Positions 43,607 through 52,552 are shown, counted from the stretch's first letter. The stretch: 64,000 bases of DNA from Saprospiraceae bacterium UBA7687 (GCA_002482845.1 DLGT01000072.1:23626-87625); one strand, 5' to 3'. The notes: generated by a model from the sequence alone, not told the origin. Numbers and translations are program-made.

Positions 43607-44119
43607 TTATCCTTCGTACACTTTACTTAAAGATACCCCTCTATTTTTTGCAACTTCATGAGCATTCCTCATTTTTGACAATGCATCTATTGTTGCCTTT
43701 ACCACATTATGTGGATTAGAAGATCCTTGTGATTTAGCAAGACAATTATGTACCCCTGCCATTTCAAGCACAGCTCTCATAGCTCCACCTGCAATAACTC
43801 CTGTACCATCTGCCGCTGGTTTGATAAGAATCTTTCCTGCACCATACTTGCCTTTTTGCTCATGTGGTACAGTTCCTTTATGTAAAGATACTTTGACTAA
43901 ATTCTTCTTTGCATCCTGAACAGCTTTTTGTATAGATTCAGATACATCCAAAGCTTTACCTAAACCATGTCCCACAGAACCATTACCATCCCCTACAACT
44001 ACTAAGGCTGAAAAACTAAAAGTTCTACCACCCTTGGTAACTTTAGCAACCCTTGCTAAATTTACCAATTTCTCTTTCAATTCTGGTTCTCCTTGATTTA
44101 CTTTAACTGGTGTTGACAT
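43607..44119 (-). CDS. rpsE: Ribosomal protein uS5
   Basis: A 170-residue small-subunit fidelity protein. It has ELKEKLVNLARVAKVTKGGRTFSFSALVVVGDGNGSVGHGLGKA (double-stranded-RNA-binding-like N domain) and AGGAMRAVLEMAGVHNCLAKSQGSSNPHNVVKAT. It lies between rplR and rpmD with 12- to 15-base gaps. Confidence 0.98.
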   Translation of the reverse strand: MSTPVKVNQGEPELKEKLVNLARVAKVTKGGRTFSFSALVVVGDGNGSVGHGLGKALDVSESIQKAVQDAKKNLVKVSLHKGTVPHEQKGKYGAGKILIKPAADGTGVIAGGAMRAVLEMAGVHNCLAKSQGSSNPHNVVKATIDALSKMRNAHEVAKNRGVSLSKVYEG

Positions 44120-44131
44120 AATTGATATTAT

Positions 44132-44476
44132 TTAGAAAATTAACCCACCTTCTCTAGCTCCATCAGCTAAAGATTTAACTCGACCGTGGTAAAGATATCC
44201 ACCTCTATCGAAAACAACTTTCTCGATGCTAATTGCTTTCGCTTTCGCAGCTATTGTTTTACCAACTTCAGCAGACTGAGTTACTTTATTACCTGTTTTA
44301 GCCACACCTTTTGTAGATGCACTTGCTAGCGTAACACCGTTAACATCATCAATTAATTGACAATATATCTCTTTATTACTTCTGAATACAGACAACCTAG
44401 GTTTAGTGCTTGTTCCACTTACCTTTTTACGAATTCTGTATTTGACTCTTGTCCTATTATATAATTTACTATCCAT
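44132..44476 (-). CDS. rplR: Ribosomal protein uL18
   Basis: A 114-residue 5S rRNA-binding protein. RIRKKVSGTSTKPRLSVFRSNKEIYCQLIDD and the closing FDRGGYLYHGRVKSLADGAREGGL are diagnostic. It follows rplF after 28 bases. Confidence 0.98.
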   Translation of the reverse strand: MDSKLYNRTRVKYRIRKKVSGTSTKPRLSVFRSNKEIYCQLIDDVNGVTLASASTKGVAKTGNKVTQSAEVGKTIAAKAKAISIEKVVFDRGGYLYHGRVKSLADGAREGGLIF

Positions 44477-44504
44477 CTTAAACAGCTTTGGATTTATCTA
44501 TTTA

Positions 44505-45062
44505 TTATTTCTTACCTGATGTCTTACCAGCCTTTCTTCTGATGATCTCACCAGTAAACTTAATACCTTTTCCTTTGTATGGCTCTGGTTTTCTGTACGT
44601 TCTTATTTTAGCACAAACTTGACCAAGCAATTGCTTATCAGCTGCTTCCATAATGATGGTAGGACTCTCCCCCTTATCCATTTTAGTGGTCAACTTTATC
44701 TCAGATGGTATTTGAAAATAAATAGGGTGCGAATAACCAAGTAACAATTCTAACAAATTGCCAGTATTACTTACCCTATAACCAACACCTATTAGTTCCA
44801 ATTGCTTTACGAAACCCGTAGATACACCAGTCACCATATTATTGATCAATGATCTATAAAGACCATGTGCTTCTCTATGTCTTTTCTGGTCAGTCGGTCT
44901 CTCTACAACAAGTACACCGTCATCTATCTTAACACTCAAATCAGGATTAACCTGTTCTGACAATGTACCTTTTGAACCTTTAACAGTAACAAGATTTCCT
45001 TTAGAAACATCTATTGTTACTCCCGCTGGTATATTTATTAAAGCTTTACCTATCCTTGACAT
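44505..45062 (-). CDS. rplF: Ribosomal protein uL6
   Basis: A 185-residue large-subunit protein made of two similar domains. It starts SRIGKALINIPAGV, with VTVKGSKGTLSEQVNPDL, and carries the C-terminal GQVCAKIRTYRKPEPYKGKGIKF motif. Length is standard. Confidence 0.98.
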   Translation of the reverse strand: MSRIGKALINIPAGVTIDVSKGNLVTVKGSKGTLSEQVNPDLSVKIDDGVLVVERPTDQKRHREAHGLYRSLINNMVTGVSTGFVKQLELIGVGYRVSNTGNLLELLLGYSHPIYFQIPSEIKLTTKMDKGESPTIIMEAADKQLLGQVCAKIRTYRKPEPYKGKGIKFTGEIIRRKAGKTSGKK

Positions 45063-45083
45063 GACTATAAAAAATTTATAAAA

Positions 45084-45488
45084 TTAATAAATGTAACAGA
45101 GTAATTCCCCGCCAACATTCTCCTTTCTTGCTTGCTTATCTGTCATCAAGCCCTTTGAAGTAGATACTATTGCAATACCAAGTCCATTAATGACTTTTGG
45201 TATTTCAGTTGCACCTGCATATTGTCTTAAACCAGATTTAGAAATCCTACCTAACTCACGTATAACAGGCTTTTTAGTTACAACATCATACTTTAACGCT
45301 ATACTAATAATTCCTTGTTTACCCGCAGCATCATCAAACTTATATTTCAAAATATAACCATTCTCATACAAGATTTCTGTTATTGATTTCTTGATATTTG
45401 AAGAAGGTATTTCTACTACCTTGTGACCAGCTTGTTGAGCATTTCTAATCCTTGTTAGATAATCTGCTATTGGATCTGTTACTATCAT
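45084..45488 (-). CDS. rpsH: Ribosomal protein uS8
   Basis: A 134-residue primary 16S-binding protein. It starts TDPIADYLTRIRNAQQAGH and ends with GIAIVSTSKGLMTDKQARKENVGGELLCYIY. In other bacteria S8 represses the spc operon by binding mRNA at the rplE region; no such site was identified here. Confidence 0.98.
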   Translation of the reverse strand: MIVTDPIADYLTRIRNAQQAGHKVVEIPSSNIKKSITEILYENGYILKYKFDDAAGKQGIISIALKYDVVTKKPVIRELGRISKSGLRQYAGATEIPKVINGLGIAIVSTSKGLMTDKQARKENVGGELLCYIY

Positions 45489-45515
45489 CTTAAATTATTC
45501 TACTATTTATTAATG

Positions 45516-45785
45516 TTACCAACTGGCTTTAGTAATTCCAGGTATCAACCCTTCATTAGCCATTTTACGAAACATAACTCTATTAATACCAAACCTTCTC
45601 ATATATCCTTTCGGTCTACCTGTAAGCTTACATCTATTATGTAAACGAACTTTAGAAGAATTTCTTGGCAACTTATCTAAAGCCTCATAATCACCTGCAT
45701 CCTTTAGCTTCTTTCTAAGATCAGCAAACTTTGCTACAAGTCTTTCTCTTTTAATTTCCCTTGCGATTATTGATTTTCTTGCCAT
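45516..45785 (-). CDS. rpsN: Ribosomal protein uS14, zinc-free long form
   Basis: An 89-residue protein. The region NRCKLTGRPKGYMRRFGINRVMFRKMA near residue 50 is diagnostic; the CxxC pairs of the short zinc form are absent, so this is the C-minus long form. It starts 5 bases after rplE. Confidence 0.98.
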   Translation of the reverse strand: MARKSIIAREIKRERLVAKFADLRKKLKDAGDYEALDKLPRNSSKVRLHNRCKLTGRPKGYMRRFGINRVMFRKMANEGLIPGITKASW

Positions 45786-45790
45786 TGCAA

Positions 45791-46348
45791 TTAATTCTTT
45801 TGGTTTTTAAATGGTAATCCAAGCTCTTTAAGAAGTGCAAATGCCTCTGCATCTGTCTTTGCTGTTGTTACAAAAGTTATATCCATACCAGTAATTTTAC
45901 TTACTTTGTCGATATCAATCTCTGGAAATATAATCTGTTCTTTAATACCTAAAGAATAATTTCCCCTCCCATCAAAACTTTTGTCATTGATTCCTTTAAA
46001 ATCTCTTACTCTTGGCAAAGCCACAGTAACTAAACGATCAAGAAACTCATACATCTGACGATCTCTAAGTGTAACTCTTGCTCCAATTGGCATAAATTCT
46101 CTCAATTTAAAGTTTGAGATTGATTTAGATGCAATCGTTGCAACAGCCTTCTGACCTGTAAAAGTCGTCATCTCATTTACTGCATTATCCACCTGCTTCT
46201 TATCCTGAGTTGCAGAGCCTACACCCTGATTAACAGATATCTTTAACAATCTTGGAACTTGCATTACAGTCTTATATCCGAACTGTTCTAACAGCTTTGG
46301 TACAATCTCTGTATTGTATTTTGTCTTAAGTCTAGGTATATAACTCAT
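45791..46348 (-). CDS. rplE: Ribosomal protein uL5
   Basis: A 185-residue 5S rRNA-binding protein. It has MQVPRLLKISVNQGVG, FKLREFMPIGARVTLRDRQMYEFLDRLV, and FDGRGNYSLGIKEQIIFPEI. Its ATG overlaps the rplX stop by one base (TAATG), so translation of the two is probably coupled. Confidence 0.98.
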   Translation of the reverse strand: MSYIPRLKTKYNTEIVPKLLEQFGYKTVMQVPRLLKISVNQGVGSATQDKKQVDNAVNEMTTFTGQKAVATIASKSISNFKLREFMPIGARVTLRDRQMYEFLDRLVTVALPRVRDFKGINDKSFDGRGNYSLGIKEQIIFPEIDIDKVSKITGMDITFVTTAKTDAEAFALLKELGLPFKNQKN

Positions 46349-46683
46349 TACTTGATAATTTCACCTGATTTTTTAGAAAATCTCACTAATTTACCGTCAA
46401 CTAGTTTTCTACCCACTCTTGTGGGTTTTCCAGTCTTTGGATCTATAACCATAAGATTAGAGATATGTATTGGAGATTCGATTTCATTTATGCCGCCAGG
46501 ATTATCCTGGGTAGCCTTAGTATGTTTCTTAACTAAATTAAGTCCATCTACAATTGCCCTATTTAATTTTGGGAATACTTGTTTTACTTCACCTGATTCA
46601 CCTTTATTAGAACCAGCTATAACTTGTACTTTGTCACCCTTTTTAATGCTCAATTTTGGAGCAAAACGCTTTGAAGTAGGCAT
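46348..46683 (-). CDS. rplX: Ribosomal protein uL24
   Basis: A 111-residue assembly-initiating large-subunit protein with a KOW motif in IKKGDKVQVIAGSNKGESGEVKQVFP, then GLNLVKKHTKATQDNPGGI. It starts 18 bases after rplN and overlaps rplE by one base. Confidence 0.98.
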   Translation of the reverse strand: MPTSKRFAPKLSIKKGDKVQVIAGSNKGESGEVKQVFPKLNRAIVDGLNLVKKHTKATQDNPGGINEIESPIHISNLMVIDPKTGKPTRVGRKLVDGKLVRFSKKSGEIIK

Positions 46684-46701
46684 ATTACTAAATTTAAAAG
46701 A

Positions 46702-47067
46702 TTATAGCACTTCTGGTGCCAATGAAACAATACGCATATAGTCACGATCCCTTAACTCTCTCGCAACAGGTCCGAAAATCCTAGAACCTCTCGGCTCATC
46801 AGACGCATTTAACAATACCACCGCATTGTCATCAAACCTAATATACGAACCGTCTTTCCTTCTGATCTCCTTTGATGTACGTACTATTACTGCTTTTGTA
46901 ACTGTACCTTTTTTGATACCATTAGGTGTAGCTGACTTAACCGCTACTACTATTTTATCACCGACAGATGCATATCTTCTACGAGTACCACCAAGTACTC
47001 TAATACAAAGAACTTCCTTTGCACCACTATTGTCAGCTACCTTTAATCTCGACTCTTGTTGGATCAT
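46702..47067 (-). CDS. rplN: Ribosomal protein uL14
   Basis: A 121-residue protein; MIQQESRLKVADNSGAKEVLCIRVLGG and the C-terminal GSRIFGPVARELRDRDYMRIVSLAPEVL are diagnostic. Length is the same as the family norm. Confidence 0.99.
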   Translation of the reverse strand: MIQQESRLKVADNSGAKEVLCIRVLGGTRRRYASVGDKIVVAVKSATPNGIKKGTVTKAVIVRTSKEIRRKDGSYIRFDDNAVVLLNASDEPRGSRIFGPVARELRDRDYMRIVSLAPEVL

Positions 47068-47086
47068 GACTAATTATATTTATTAG

Positions 47087-47344
47087 TTATTTCGCTTTTT
47101 CTAAAATTTCAACTAATCTCCAGCTCTTATTCTTGCTAATAGGCTTAGTCTCTGTTATTTTTACTGTATCGCCTTCAGTACACTCATTTTTTTCGTCATG
47201 GACAAAAAACTTTTTGGACTTCTTTACGAACTTACCATATATAGGGTGCTTCAATTTTCGCTCGATTAAAACAGTAACTGTCTTATCCATTTTTGAGCTA
47301 GCTACAACACCTATTCTTACTTTATTTAATAAATTGTCAGTCAT
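47087..47344 (-). CDS. rpsQ: Ribosomal protein uS17
   Basis: An 85-residue protein binding 16S rRNA. VRIGVVASSKMDKTVTVLIERKLKHPIYGK and the later CTEGDTVKITETKPISKNKSWRLVEIL are diagnostic of S17. Confidence 0.98.
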   Translation of the reverse strand: MTDNLLNKVRIGVVASSKMDKTVTVLIERKLKHPIYGKFVKKSKKFFVHDEKNECTEGDTVKITETKPISKNKSWRLVEILEKAK

Positions 47345-47366
47345 TGGACTTAAATTTTATACGTGA

Positions 47367-47621
47367 TTACTTTCTTCTTAATCTAATATTAGACCTCTTA
47401 GCTAAATCTTCAGGTGACATCGCTTTAACTTCTCTAGCTCTCAGCTCTGTCTTTAATCTTGCTATATCTTTTTTAGTCTCACCAAGCAACAAAGGATTTT
47501 CTAATCCTTTTGAACCGTGATCAAACTTCATCCTGCCTAAATCAGATTGTGCTTGTTTTAACTCTTCTTGGATTGACTCAACAGTCATACCTTGAAGCTC
47601 TATAAATTTCTTTGATGGCAT
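47367..47621 (-). CDS. rpmC: Ribosomal protein uL29
   Basis: An 84-residue protein at the peptide exit. The core ELQGMTVESIQEELKQAQSDLGRMKFDH and the later TKKDIARLKTELRARE fit L29; about 15 residues longer than many homologues at its C-terminus (SPEDLAKRSNIRLRRK). Confidence 0.96.
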   Translation of the reverse strand: MPSKKFIELQGMTVESIQEELKQAQSDLGRMKFDHGSKGLENPLLLGETKKDIARLKTELRAREVKAMSPEDLAKRSNIRLRRK

Positions 47622-47636
47622 GTCATCTAAATTTTA

Positions 47637-48056
47637 TTATTCGCTATAATCTACTCTTACAACCGTCTTTGTTTGAACCGGTAACTTTTGTGCTGCTAAT
47701 CTTAATGCCTCTACTGCTATTTCAGAAGGAACACCATCGATTTCAAACATTATCTTACCTGGTTTAACCACTGCTACCCAGTGATCCAAAGGACCTTTAC
47801 CCTTACCCATACGCACTTCTTGAGGCTTTTTGGTTATCGGCTTGTCTGGAAATATTCTTATCCAAACTTTACCCTCCCTTTTCATATAACGAGTCATCGC
47901 TATCCTGGCAGATTCCAACTGTCTGTTAGTAATTCTCCCAATATCCAAGGATTTAAGTGCAAAGGAACCGAACGATATAGTACCACCTTTAATAGCGATA
48001 CCTTTGGTTTTCATCTTATGCTGCTTCCTGTACTTCGTTCTTTTTGGTTGTAACAT
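47637..48056 (-). CDS. rplP: Ribosomal protein uL16
   Basis: A 139-residue protein near the A site. It starts MLQPKRTKYRKQHKMKTKGIA, with GSFALKSLDIGRITNRQLESARIAMTRYMKREGKVWIRIFPDKP and GKGPLDHWVAVVKPG. It has an exact -7 box in the 73-base gap after rpsC, so it may have an internal promoter. Confidence 0.98.
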   Translation of the reverse strand: MLQPKRTKYRKQHKMKTKGIAIKGGTISFGSFALKSLDIGRITNRQLESARIAMTRYMKREGKVWIRIFPDKPITKKPQEVRMGKGKGPLDHWVAVVKPGKIMFEIDGVPSEIAVEALRLAAQKLPVQTKTVVRVDYSE

Positions 48057-48099
48057 ATCTTTTTTTATTTAAACAACTACCCTTTTACCAAAAGTGGCA

Positions 48100-48107
48100 C
48101 AAAGGTA
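48100..48107 (-). promoter_or_regulatory. Internal -7 box before rplP
   Basis: The minus strand reads TACCTTTG in the 73-base gap between rpsC and rplP, 44 bases before the rplP ATG. It suggests a second transcription start within the superoperon. Confidence 0.5.
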
Positions 48108-48129
48108 ATACATTTTTACAAATTAATGC

Positions 48130-48981
48130 CTATCTTTTTTTATTGCGATCGCCGCCACCTGATCTATCACTACCACGGTCATTTCCACCACCTCTTCTGT
48201 CATTTCCACCACCTCTTCTATCATTGCCACCTCTTCTATCATTTCCACCGCCTCTACGATCATTACCTCCTCTTTCTCCACCACCACGATTGTCAGAACT
48301 GAAGCCTCCTTCCGAGTTTCCTTTTCCAACATTTGCATTTGGTGACAAATCTCTTTTCTCAAGTACTTCACCTTTACATATCCATACTTTGATACCTATT
48401 TTACCATAAACAGTAAGTGACTCTTTAATAGCATAATCGATATCTGCTCTGAATGTATGCAATGGTGTTCTACCATCTTTAAATTCTTCGCTACGAGCCA
48501 TCTCCGCACCATTCAATCTACCACTAGCTCTAACTTTGATACCTTCTGCACCAGCTCTCATGGCAGCCTGAATAGCCATCTTGATTGCCCTCTTATAATT
48601 AATTCTAGATTCAATTTGTTTAGCAATCGTCTCACCAACAATAGCTGCATCGATTTCAGGCTTTCTGATCTCGATGATATTGATCTGTACATCTTTAGAA
48701 GTAAGTTTTTTCAACTCTTCTTTTACACGATCAACCTCTTGTCCACCTTTTCCAATAATAATACCGGGTCTTGATGTATGTATGGTCACAGTTACTCTCT
48801 TAAGCGTTCTCTCAATGACTATCTTTGAGATACCACCTTTTTGAATACGAGCATTTAAATATACTCTAATTTGTTCGTCTTCTACAACTTTTTGACCAAA
48901 CTCTTTTCCACCAAACCAACTAGAATCCCATCCTCTGATGATACCTAATCTGTTACCTATTGGATTTGTCTTTTGACCCAT
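48130..48981 (-). CDS. rpsC: Ribosomal protein uS3 with long Gly/Arg/Asn repeat tail
   Basis: A 283-residue protein; the E. coli protein has 233. Residues 1-210 are normal: MGQKTNPIGNRLGIIRGWDSSWFG, a KH domain with SRPGIIIGKGGQEVDRVKEEL, and the C-domain ending IGIKVWICKGEVLEKRDLS. Residues 212-283 form a low-complexity tail with at least four copies of a 7-residue unit close to GGGNDRR, ending in KNKKR. The DNA shows a period of about 21 bases. The tail resembles RGG-type RNA-binding segments. The tail is in frame and the gene intact. rplV lies 23 bases upstream. Confidence 0.97.
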   Translation of the reverse strand: MGQKTNPIGNRLGIIRGWDSSWFGGKEFGQKVVEDEQIRVYLNARIQKGGISKIVIERTLKRVTVTIHTSRPGIIIGKGGQEVDRVKEELKKLTSKDVQINIIEIRKPEIDAAIVGETIAKQIESRINYKRAIKMAIQAAMRAGAEGIKVRASGRLNGAEMARSEEFKDGRTPLHTFRADIDYAIKESLTVYGKIGIKVWICKGEVLEKRDLSPNANVGKGNSEGGFSSDNRGGGERGGNDRRGGGNDRRGGNDRRGGGNDRRGGGNDRGSDRSGGGDRNKKR

Positions 48982-49004
48982 GAAACTGATGTTTTATTAA
49001 TTAT

Positions 49005-49361
49005 TTATTCTTCAATTTTAACTTTATTCTCCACCACTATTGTGACATGGTTCATACGCTTTCTGATTCTATGCGCTCTACCATGAGGTGCAGGTCTAAA
49101 TCTCTTTAAAACAGGTCCACCATCTACGAAAGCAGTTTTGATAAAAAGCTTATAATCCTCAGGACTTAATGACTCTGATTTATTCGCCCAGTTAGATATT
49201 GCAGATAAAACTACCTTCTCCAACCATATTGCTGCTTCCTTATTAGTAAACTTAAGGATATTCAGAGCATCGTCTACTGATTTACCTCTTATGTTATCTA
49301 CTACCAACCTCATTTTTCGGGCTGACATAGGACAATTCCTTAATCTCGCAAGTGCCTCCAT
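49005..49361 (-). CDS. rplV: Ribosomal protein uL22
   Basis: A 118-residue protein of the exit tunnel. LRNCPMSARKMRLVVDNIRGKSVDDALNIL, then AFVDGGPVLKRFRPAPHGRAHRIRKRMNHVTIVV, are diagnostic; the second stretch forms the tunnel loop. Confidence 0.98.
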   Translation of the reverse strand: MEALARLRNCPMSARKMRLVVDNIRGKSVDDALNILKFTNKEAAIWLEKVVLSAISNWANKSESLSPEDYKLFIKTAFVDGGPVLKRFRPAPHGRAHRIRKRMNHVTIVVENKVKIEE

Positions 49362-49400
49362 TCTAAATATATTTATGCGATTCGCTTAACTTTATTAATA

Positions 49401-49664
49401 TTATTTCTTACCACCGTGGCCCTTGAAGGTACGTGTTGGTGAAAATTCTCCTAATTTATGACCAACCATATTTTCAGTAACGAACACAGGAACAAATGTT
49501 TTACCATTGTGTACTGCGATGGTCTGCCCTATCATATCAGGTATAATCATTGACGCACGCGACCAAGTCTTAATAACTGATTTTTTATTAGATTCATTTG
49601 CCTTTACTACTTTTTCTAAAAGCTTAAAATGAATATAAGGTCCTTTTTTAATTGATCTAGCCAT
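49401..49664 (-). CDS. rpsS: Ribosomal protein uS19
   Basis: An 87-residue head protein. ARSIKKGPYIHFKLLEKV, KTWSRASMIIPDMIGQTIAVHNGK and HKLGEFSPTRTFKGHG are family signatures. Length is standard. Confidence 0.99.
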   Translation of the reverse strand: MARSIKKGPYIHFKLLEKVVKANESNKKSVIKTWSRASMIIPDMIGQTIAVHNGKTFVPVFVTENMVGHKLGEFSPTRTFKGHGGKK

Positions 49665-49684
49665 AATGCTATTATATTACTTTA

Positions 49685-50509
49685 TTACTTCTTACGTTTA
49701 GATATAATTAACCTTGATGATGCCTTATTGACGTCTCTGGTTTTTTGTCCCTTAGCCATGATACCAGTTCTTGACCTAGGGTGACCACCTGAAGCTCTAC
49801 CTTCACCACCACCCATCGGGTGATCTACTGGGTTCATCGCTACACCTCTTACTCTTGATCTCTTCCCCAACCATCTTGTCTTACCTGCTTTACCAAGTAC
49901 TTCTTGACCATGATCTGGATTAGATGCTCTACCCATGACAGCTTTACAAGTCAATAATACTCTTCTTACTTCACCTGAAGGTAACTTAACAATTGCATAT
50001 TTTCCTTCTCTACCCATCATTGTGCAATAAGTACCCGCACTTCTTGCTAAAGCTGCACCCTTACCAGGAGCCATTTCAATAGCATGAATATCAGAACCTA
50101 AAGGAATTTCTGAAAAGTAAAGCGCATTACCATTATCAGGTGTTGCTGTTTTACCAGACATGATTGCATCTCCTACTTTAATCTTATCTGGTGCAATGAT
50201 ATATCTCTTCTCACCATCAGCATACACTAAAAGCGCAATAAATGCAGATCTATTTGGATCGTACTCGATTGTAGAAACTTTAGCAGGAATACCCTCTTTA
50301 TCTCTTTTAAAATCGATTACTCTATATTTCTTCTTGTTACCACCACCTATTTGGCGCATGGTCATCTTACCATCATGATTTCTACCACCACTTTTGTGGA
50401 TACCAACTGTCAAACTCTTTTCAGGGACATTTGTGGTAATCTCAGCATAACTTACATTAACTTTCTGACGTAAGCCCGGAGTGATTGGATTAAACTTTTT
50501 AATTGCCAT
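49685..50509 (-). CDS. rplB: Ribosomal protein uL2
   Basis: A 274-residue protein needed for subunit joining and the peptidyl-transferase centre. It has KSGGRNHDGKMTMRQIGGGNKKKYRVIDF, GTYCTMMGREGKYAIVKLPSGEVRR, and the essential region RGVAMNPVDHPMGGGEGRASGGHPRS with the conserved His. Standard length. Confidence 0.99.
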   Translation of the reverse strand: MAIKKFNPITPGLRQKVNVSYAEITTNVPEKSLTVGIHKSGGRNHDGKMTMRQIGGGNKKKYRVIDFKRDKEGIPAKVSTIEYDPNRSAFIALLVYADGEKRYIIAPDKIKVGDAIMSGKTATPDNGNALYFSEIPLGSDIHAIEMAPGKGAALARSAGTYCTMMGREGKYAIVKLPSGEVRRVLLTCKAVMGRASNPDHGQEVLGKAGKTRWLGKRSRVRGVAMNPVDHPMGGGEGRASGGHPRSRTGIMAKGQKTRDVNKASSRLIISKRKK

Positions 50510-50536
50510 TTCTTTTGCTTTTAACTGTTTAAGCTA

Positions 50537-50839
50537 TTAATCTTCAGAACTTCCGTAAATATCAAGTTCTTCACCTTCGGCAAGAGTTACATAAGCTTTT
50601 TTATATGAGCTTACACTACCTCTTATAACACCTGATCTAGTATTTCTTGACTTTAATTTAGCAGGCATTACTACTGTATTTACTGCTAAAACGTTTGTCG
50701 TAAACATTAACTCTACAGCCTTCTTGATTTCGATTTTATTCGCCTTCTTATCAACTATAAAGGTATATTGATTACCCTTTCCTGTCAATTTTTCTGATTT
50801 CTCAGATATGATTGGTTTTATTAAAATATTGTTTGACAT
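50537..50839 (-). CDS. rplW: Ribosomal protein uL23
   Basis: A 100-residue protein at the tunnel exit, docking site of trigger factor and SRP. IKPIISEKSEKLTGKGNQYTFIVDKKANKIEIKKAVELMF is diagnostic; the C-terminal end is acidic (LAEGEELDIYGSSED). Confidence 0.97.
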   Translation of the reverse strand: MSNNILIKPIISEKSEKLTGKGNQYTFIVDKKANKIEIKKAVELMFTTNVLAVNTVVMPAKLKSRNTRSGVIRGSVSSYKKAYVTLAEGEELDIYGSSED

Positions 50840-50851
50840 TTCGGATCAATT

Positions 50852-51481
50852 TTATTGTTGTTCGAAAGAAGTTCTAAGCTGATTAACTGAATTCTCAGAT
50901 ATAATACAGATATCAGCATTAATTAGCTCATACGTATTTACATCTTTTACATTCACAACCTTAGCCTTTGGTAAATTTCTACTACTCAAAAATACATTAC
51001 TATTGTAATCAGCAGTAAGAAGGATCGATTTGCCAGTTACGTCAAGACTTGTAAGTAAATTCATATACCCTTTAGTACTTGGCTTATCAAAGCTAAAGTC
51101 TTCCACTACGATCAATGAAGTATTTGCAACTTTATCTGAGAAAGCAGAATAACGTGCAAGCTCTTTTACTTTTTTATTCAACTTGAAAGTATAGTTACGT
51201 GGCTCTGGACCGAATGTTCTACCACCACCTCTAAACACTGGACTCTTCATAGAACCAGCTCTAGCTGTACCTGTACCCTTTTGTTTTTTAATCTTCTTTG
51301 TTGAACGAGATATCTCCCATTTTTCTTTGGACTTGTGTGTACCTTGTCTTTGTGCTGCATTGAATTGCTTAACAGCTAAGTATACAGCATGAGCATTTGG
51401 CTCTATTCCAAAAATTCCTTCAGGCAACTCTATAGATCTACCTGTACTTTTACCTTGAATATTTAATACATCGAGTTTCAT
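50852..51481 (-). CDS. rplD: Ribosomal protein uL4
   Basis: A 209-residue protein; in E. coli it also represses the S10 operon, but no such leader structure was identified here. The tunnel loop region QRQGTHKSKEKWEISRSTKKIKKQKGTGTARAGSMKSPVFRGGGRTFGP is diagnostic. Starts 5 bases after rplC. Confidence 0.98.
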   Translation of the reverse strand: MKLDVLNIQGKSTGRSIELPEGIFGIEPNAHAVYLAVKQFNAAQRQGTHKSKEKWEISRSTKKIKKQKGTGTARAGSMKSPVFRGGGRTFGPEPRNYTFKLNKKVKELARYSAFSDKVANTSLIVVEDFSFDKPSTKGYMNLLTSLDVTGKSILLTADYNSNVFLSSRNLPKAKVVNVKDVNTYELINADICIISENSVNQLRTSFEQQ

Positions 51482-51486
51482 ATTCC

Positions 51487-52107
51487 TTACTTTTCAATGA
51501 TTACGAAAGAACCTTTATGACCCGGTACTGATCCTTGTATAAGGATAAGATTTGCATCCGGTAAAAGCTTAACAATTTTCAAATTCTTCGTTTTGACTCT
51601 GTCATTTCCCATACGTCCAGCCATTCTTACACCTTTGAATACTCTAGAAGGCCATGCTGATGCACCTACCGAACCTGGGGCTCTAAGTCTGTTATGCTGA
51701 CCGTGAGTAGCTTGCCCAACCCCTGCGAAATGGTATCTTTTAACAACACCCTGAAAACCTTTACCTTTTGATGTACCTACAGCGCTAACTTTTTCACCTT
51801 CAGTGAAAATTTCAGTTAATGCTATTTCATCACCAAGTGCTTTAGCTACAGGATAATCTCTAAATTCTACTACTTCACGTTTAGGTGTTGTATTTGCTTT
51901 ATCAAAATGCCCTAAAAGTGCTTTTGAAGTATTTTTTACCTTCGCTTCACCGTATCCTAACTGAATGGCATCATATCCATCAGTTTCTACTGTCTTCACC
52001 TGAGTGACAACATTAGGTAAAGCTTCAATGACTGTACAAGCTATGTTCTTGCCGGCAGCATCGAAAATACTGGTCATACCAATTTTCTTTCCTATTAATC
52101 CGTTCAT
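51487..52107 (-). CDS. rplC: Ribosomal protein uL3
   Basis: A 206-residue assembly-initiating protein. GLIGKKIGMTSIFDAAGK at the N-terminus and the loop GKGFQGVVKRYHFAGVGQATHGQHNRLRAPGSVGASAWPSRVFKG reaching to the peptidyl-transferase centre are diagnostic. Rather than the few bases usual in this block, the gap to rpsJ is 89 bases. Confidence 0.98.
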   Translation of the reverse strand: MNGLIGKKIGMTSIFDAAGKNIACTVIEALPNVVTQVKTVETDGYDAIQLGYGEAKVKNTSKALLGHFDKANTTPKREVVEFRDYPVAKALGDEIALTEIFTEGEKVSAVGTSKGKGFQGVVKRYHFAGVGQATHGQHNRLRAPGSVGASAWPSRVFKGVRMAGRMGNDRVKTKNLKIVKLLPDANLILIQGSVPGHKGSFVIIEK

Positions 52108-52196
52108 GATTAAATTTTTAAACTAAAGACATAAGACTTTAGAGTCTAGTACCTCAATACTTCAGAATCTAAAAATAAAAATTAAAAATCCAGCGA

Positions 52197-52505
52197 TTAA
52201 GTGAGTTTAACCTGGATGTCTACACCACTTGGAAGCTCAAGCTTCGAAAGTGCATCTACCGTCTTCTGGGTAGGTGTAAAAATCTCGATGACTCTTTTAT
52301 GGGTCCTAAGCTGGAACTGCTCACGAGATTTTTTATTTACGTGCGGGGAGCGCAATACCGTAAATACTTCCTTCTCAGTTGGCAGCGGAATCGGACCGGA
52401 AATAACAGCACCGCTGTTTTTAACCGTCTTAACAATCTTTTCAGTACTTTTATCTACTAAATTGTGATCGTAAGAACGGAGTTTTATCCTGATTTTTTGA
52501 TTCAT
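52197..52505 (-). CDS. rpsJ: Ribosomal protein uS10
   Basis: A 102-residue head protein, also the NusE partner in antitermination. KIRIKLRSYDHNLVDKSTEKIV and GPIPLPTEKEVFTVLRSPHVNKKSREQFQLRTHKR are diagnostic. It heads the S10 block. A -7 box 40 bases upstream (52545-52552) suggests that the block has its own promoter in addition to read-through from fusA. Confidence 0.99.
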   Translation of the reverse strand: MNQKIRIKLRSYDHNLVDKSTEKIVKTVKNSGAVISGPIPLPTEKEVFTVLRSPHVNKKSREQFQLRTHKRVIEIFTPTQKTVDALSKLELPSGVDIQVKLT

Positions 52506-52544
52506 AACCTGTTGTTATTATTATCTCTATTTCTTAAGAGGGCG

Positions 52545-52552
52545 CAAAGATA
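52545..52552 (-). promoter_or_regulatory. -7 promoter box of the S10 block
   Basis: The minus strand reads TATCTTTG, an exact TAnnTTTG match 40 bases before the rpsJ ATG, in the 98-base gap after fusA. Confidence 0.6.

Noticed and set aside
48130..48371. Repeat in rpsC as a CRISPR or minisatellite array
   Set aside because: It is coding, in frame, 21-base period, and part of an intact ribosomal protein.
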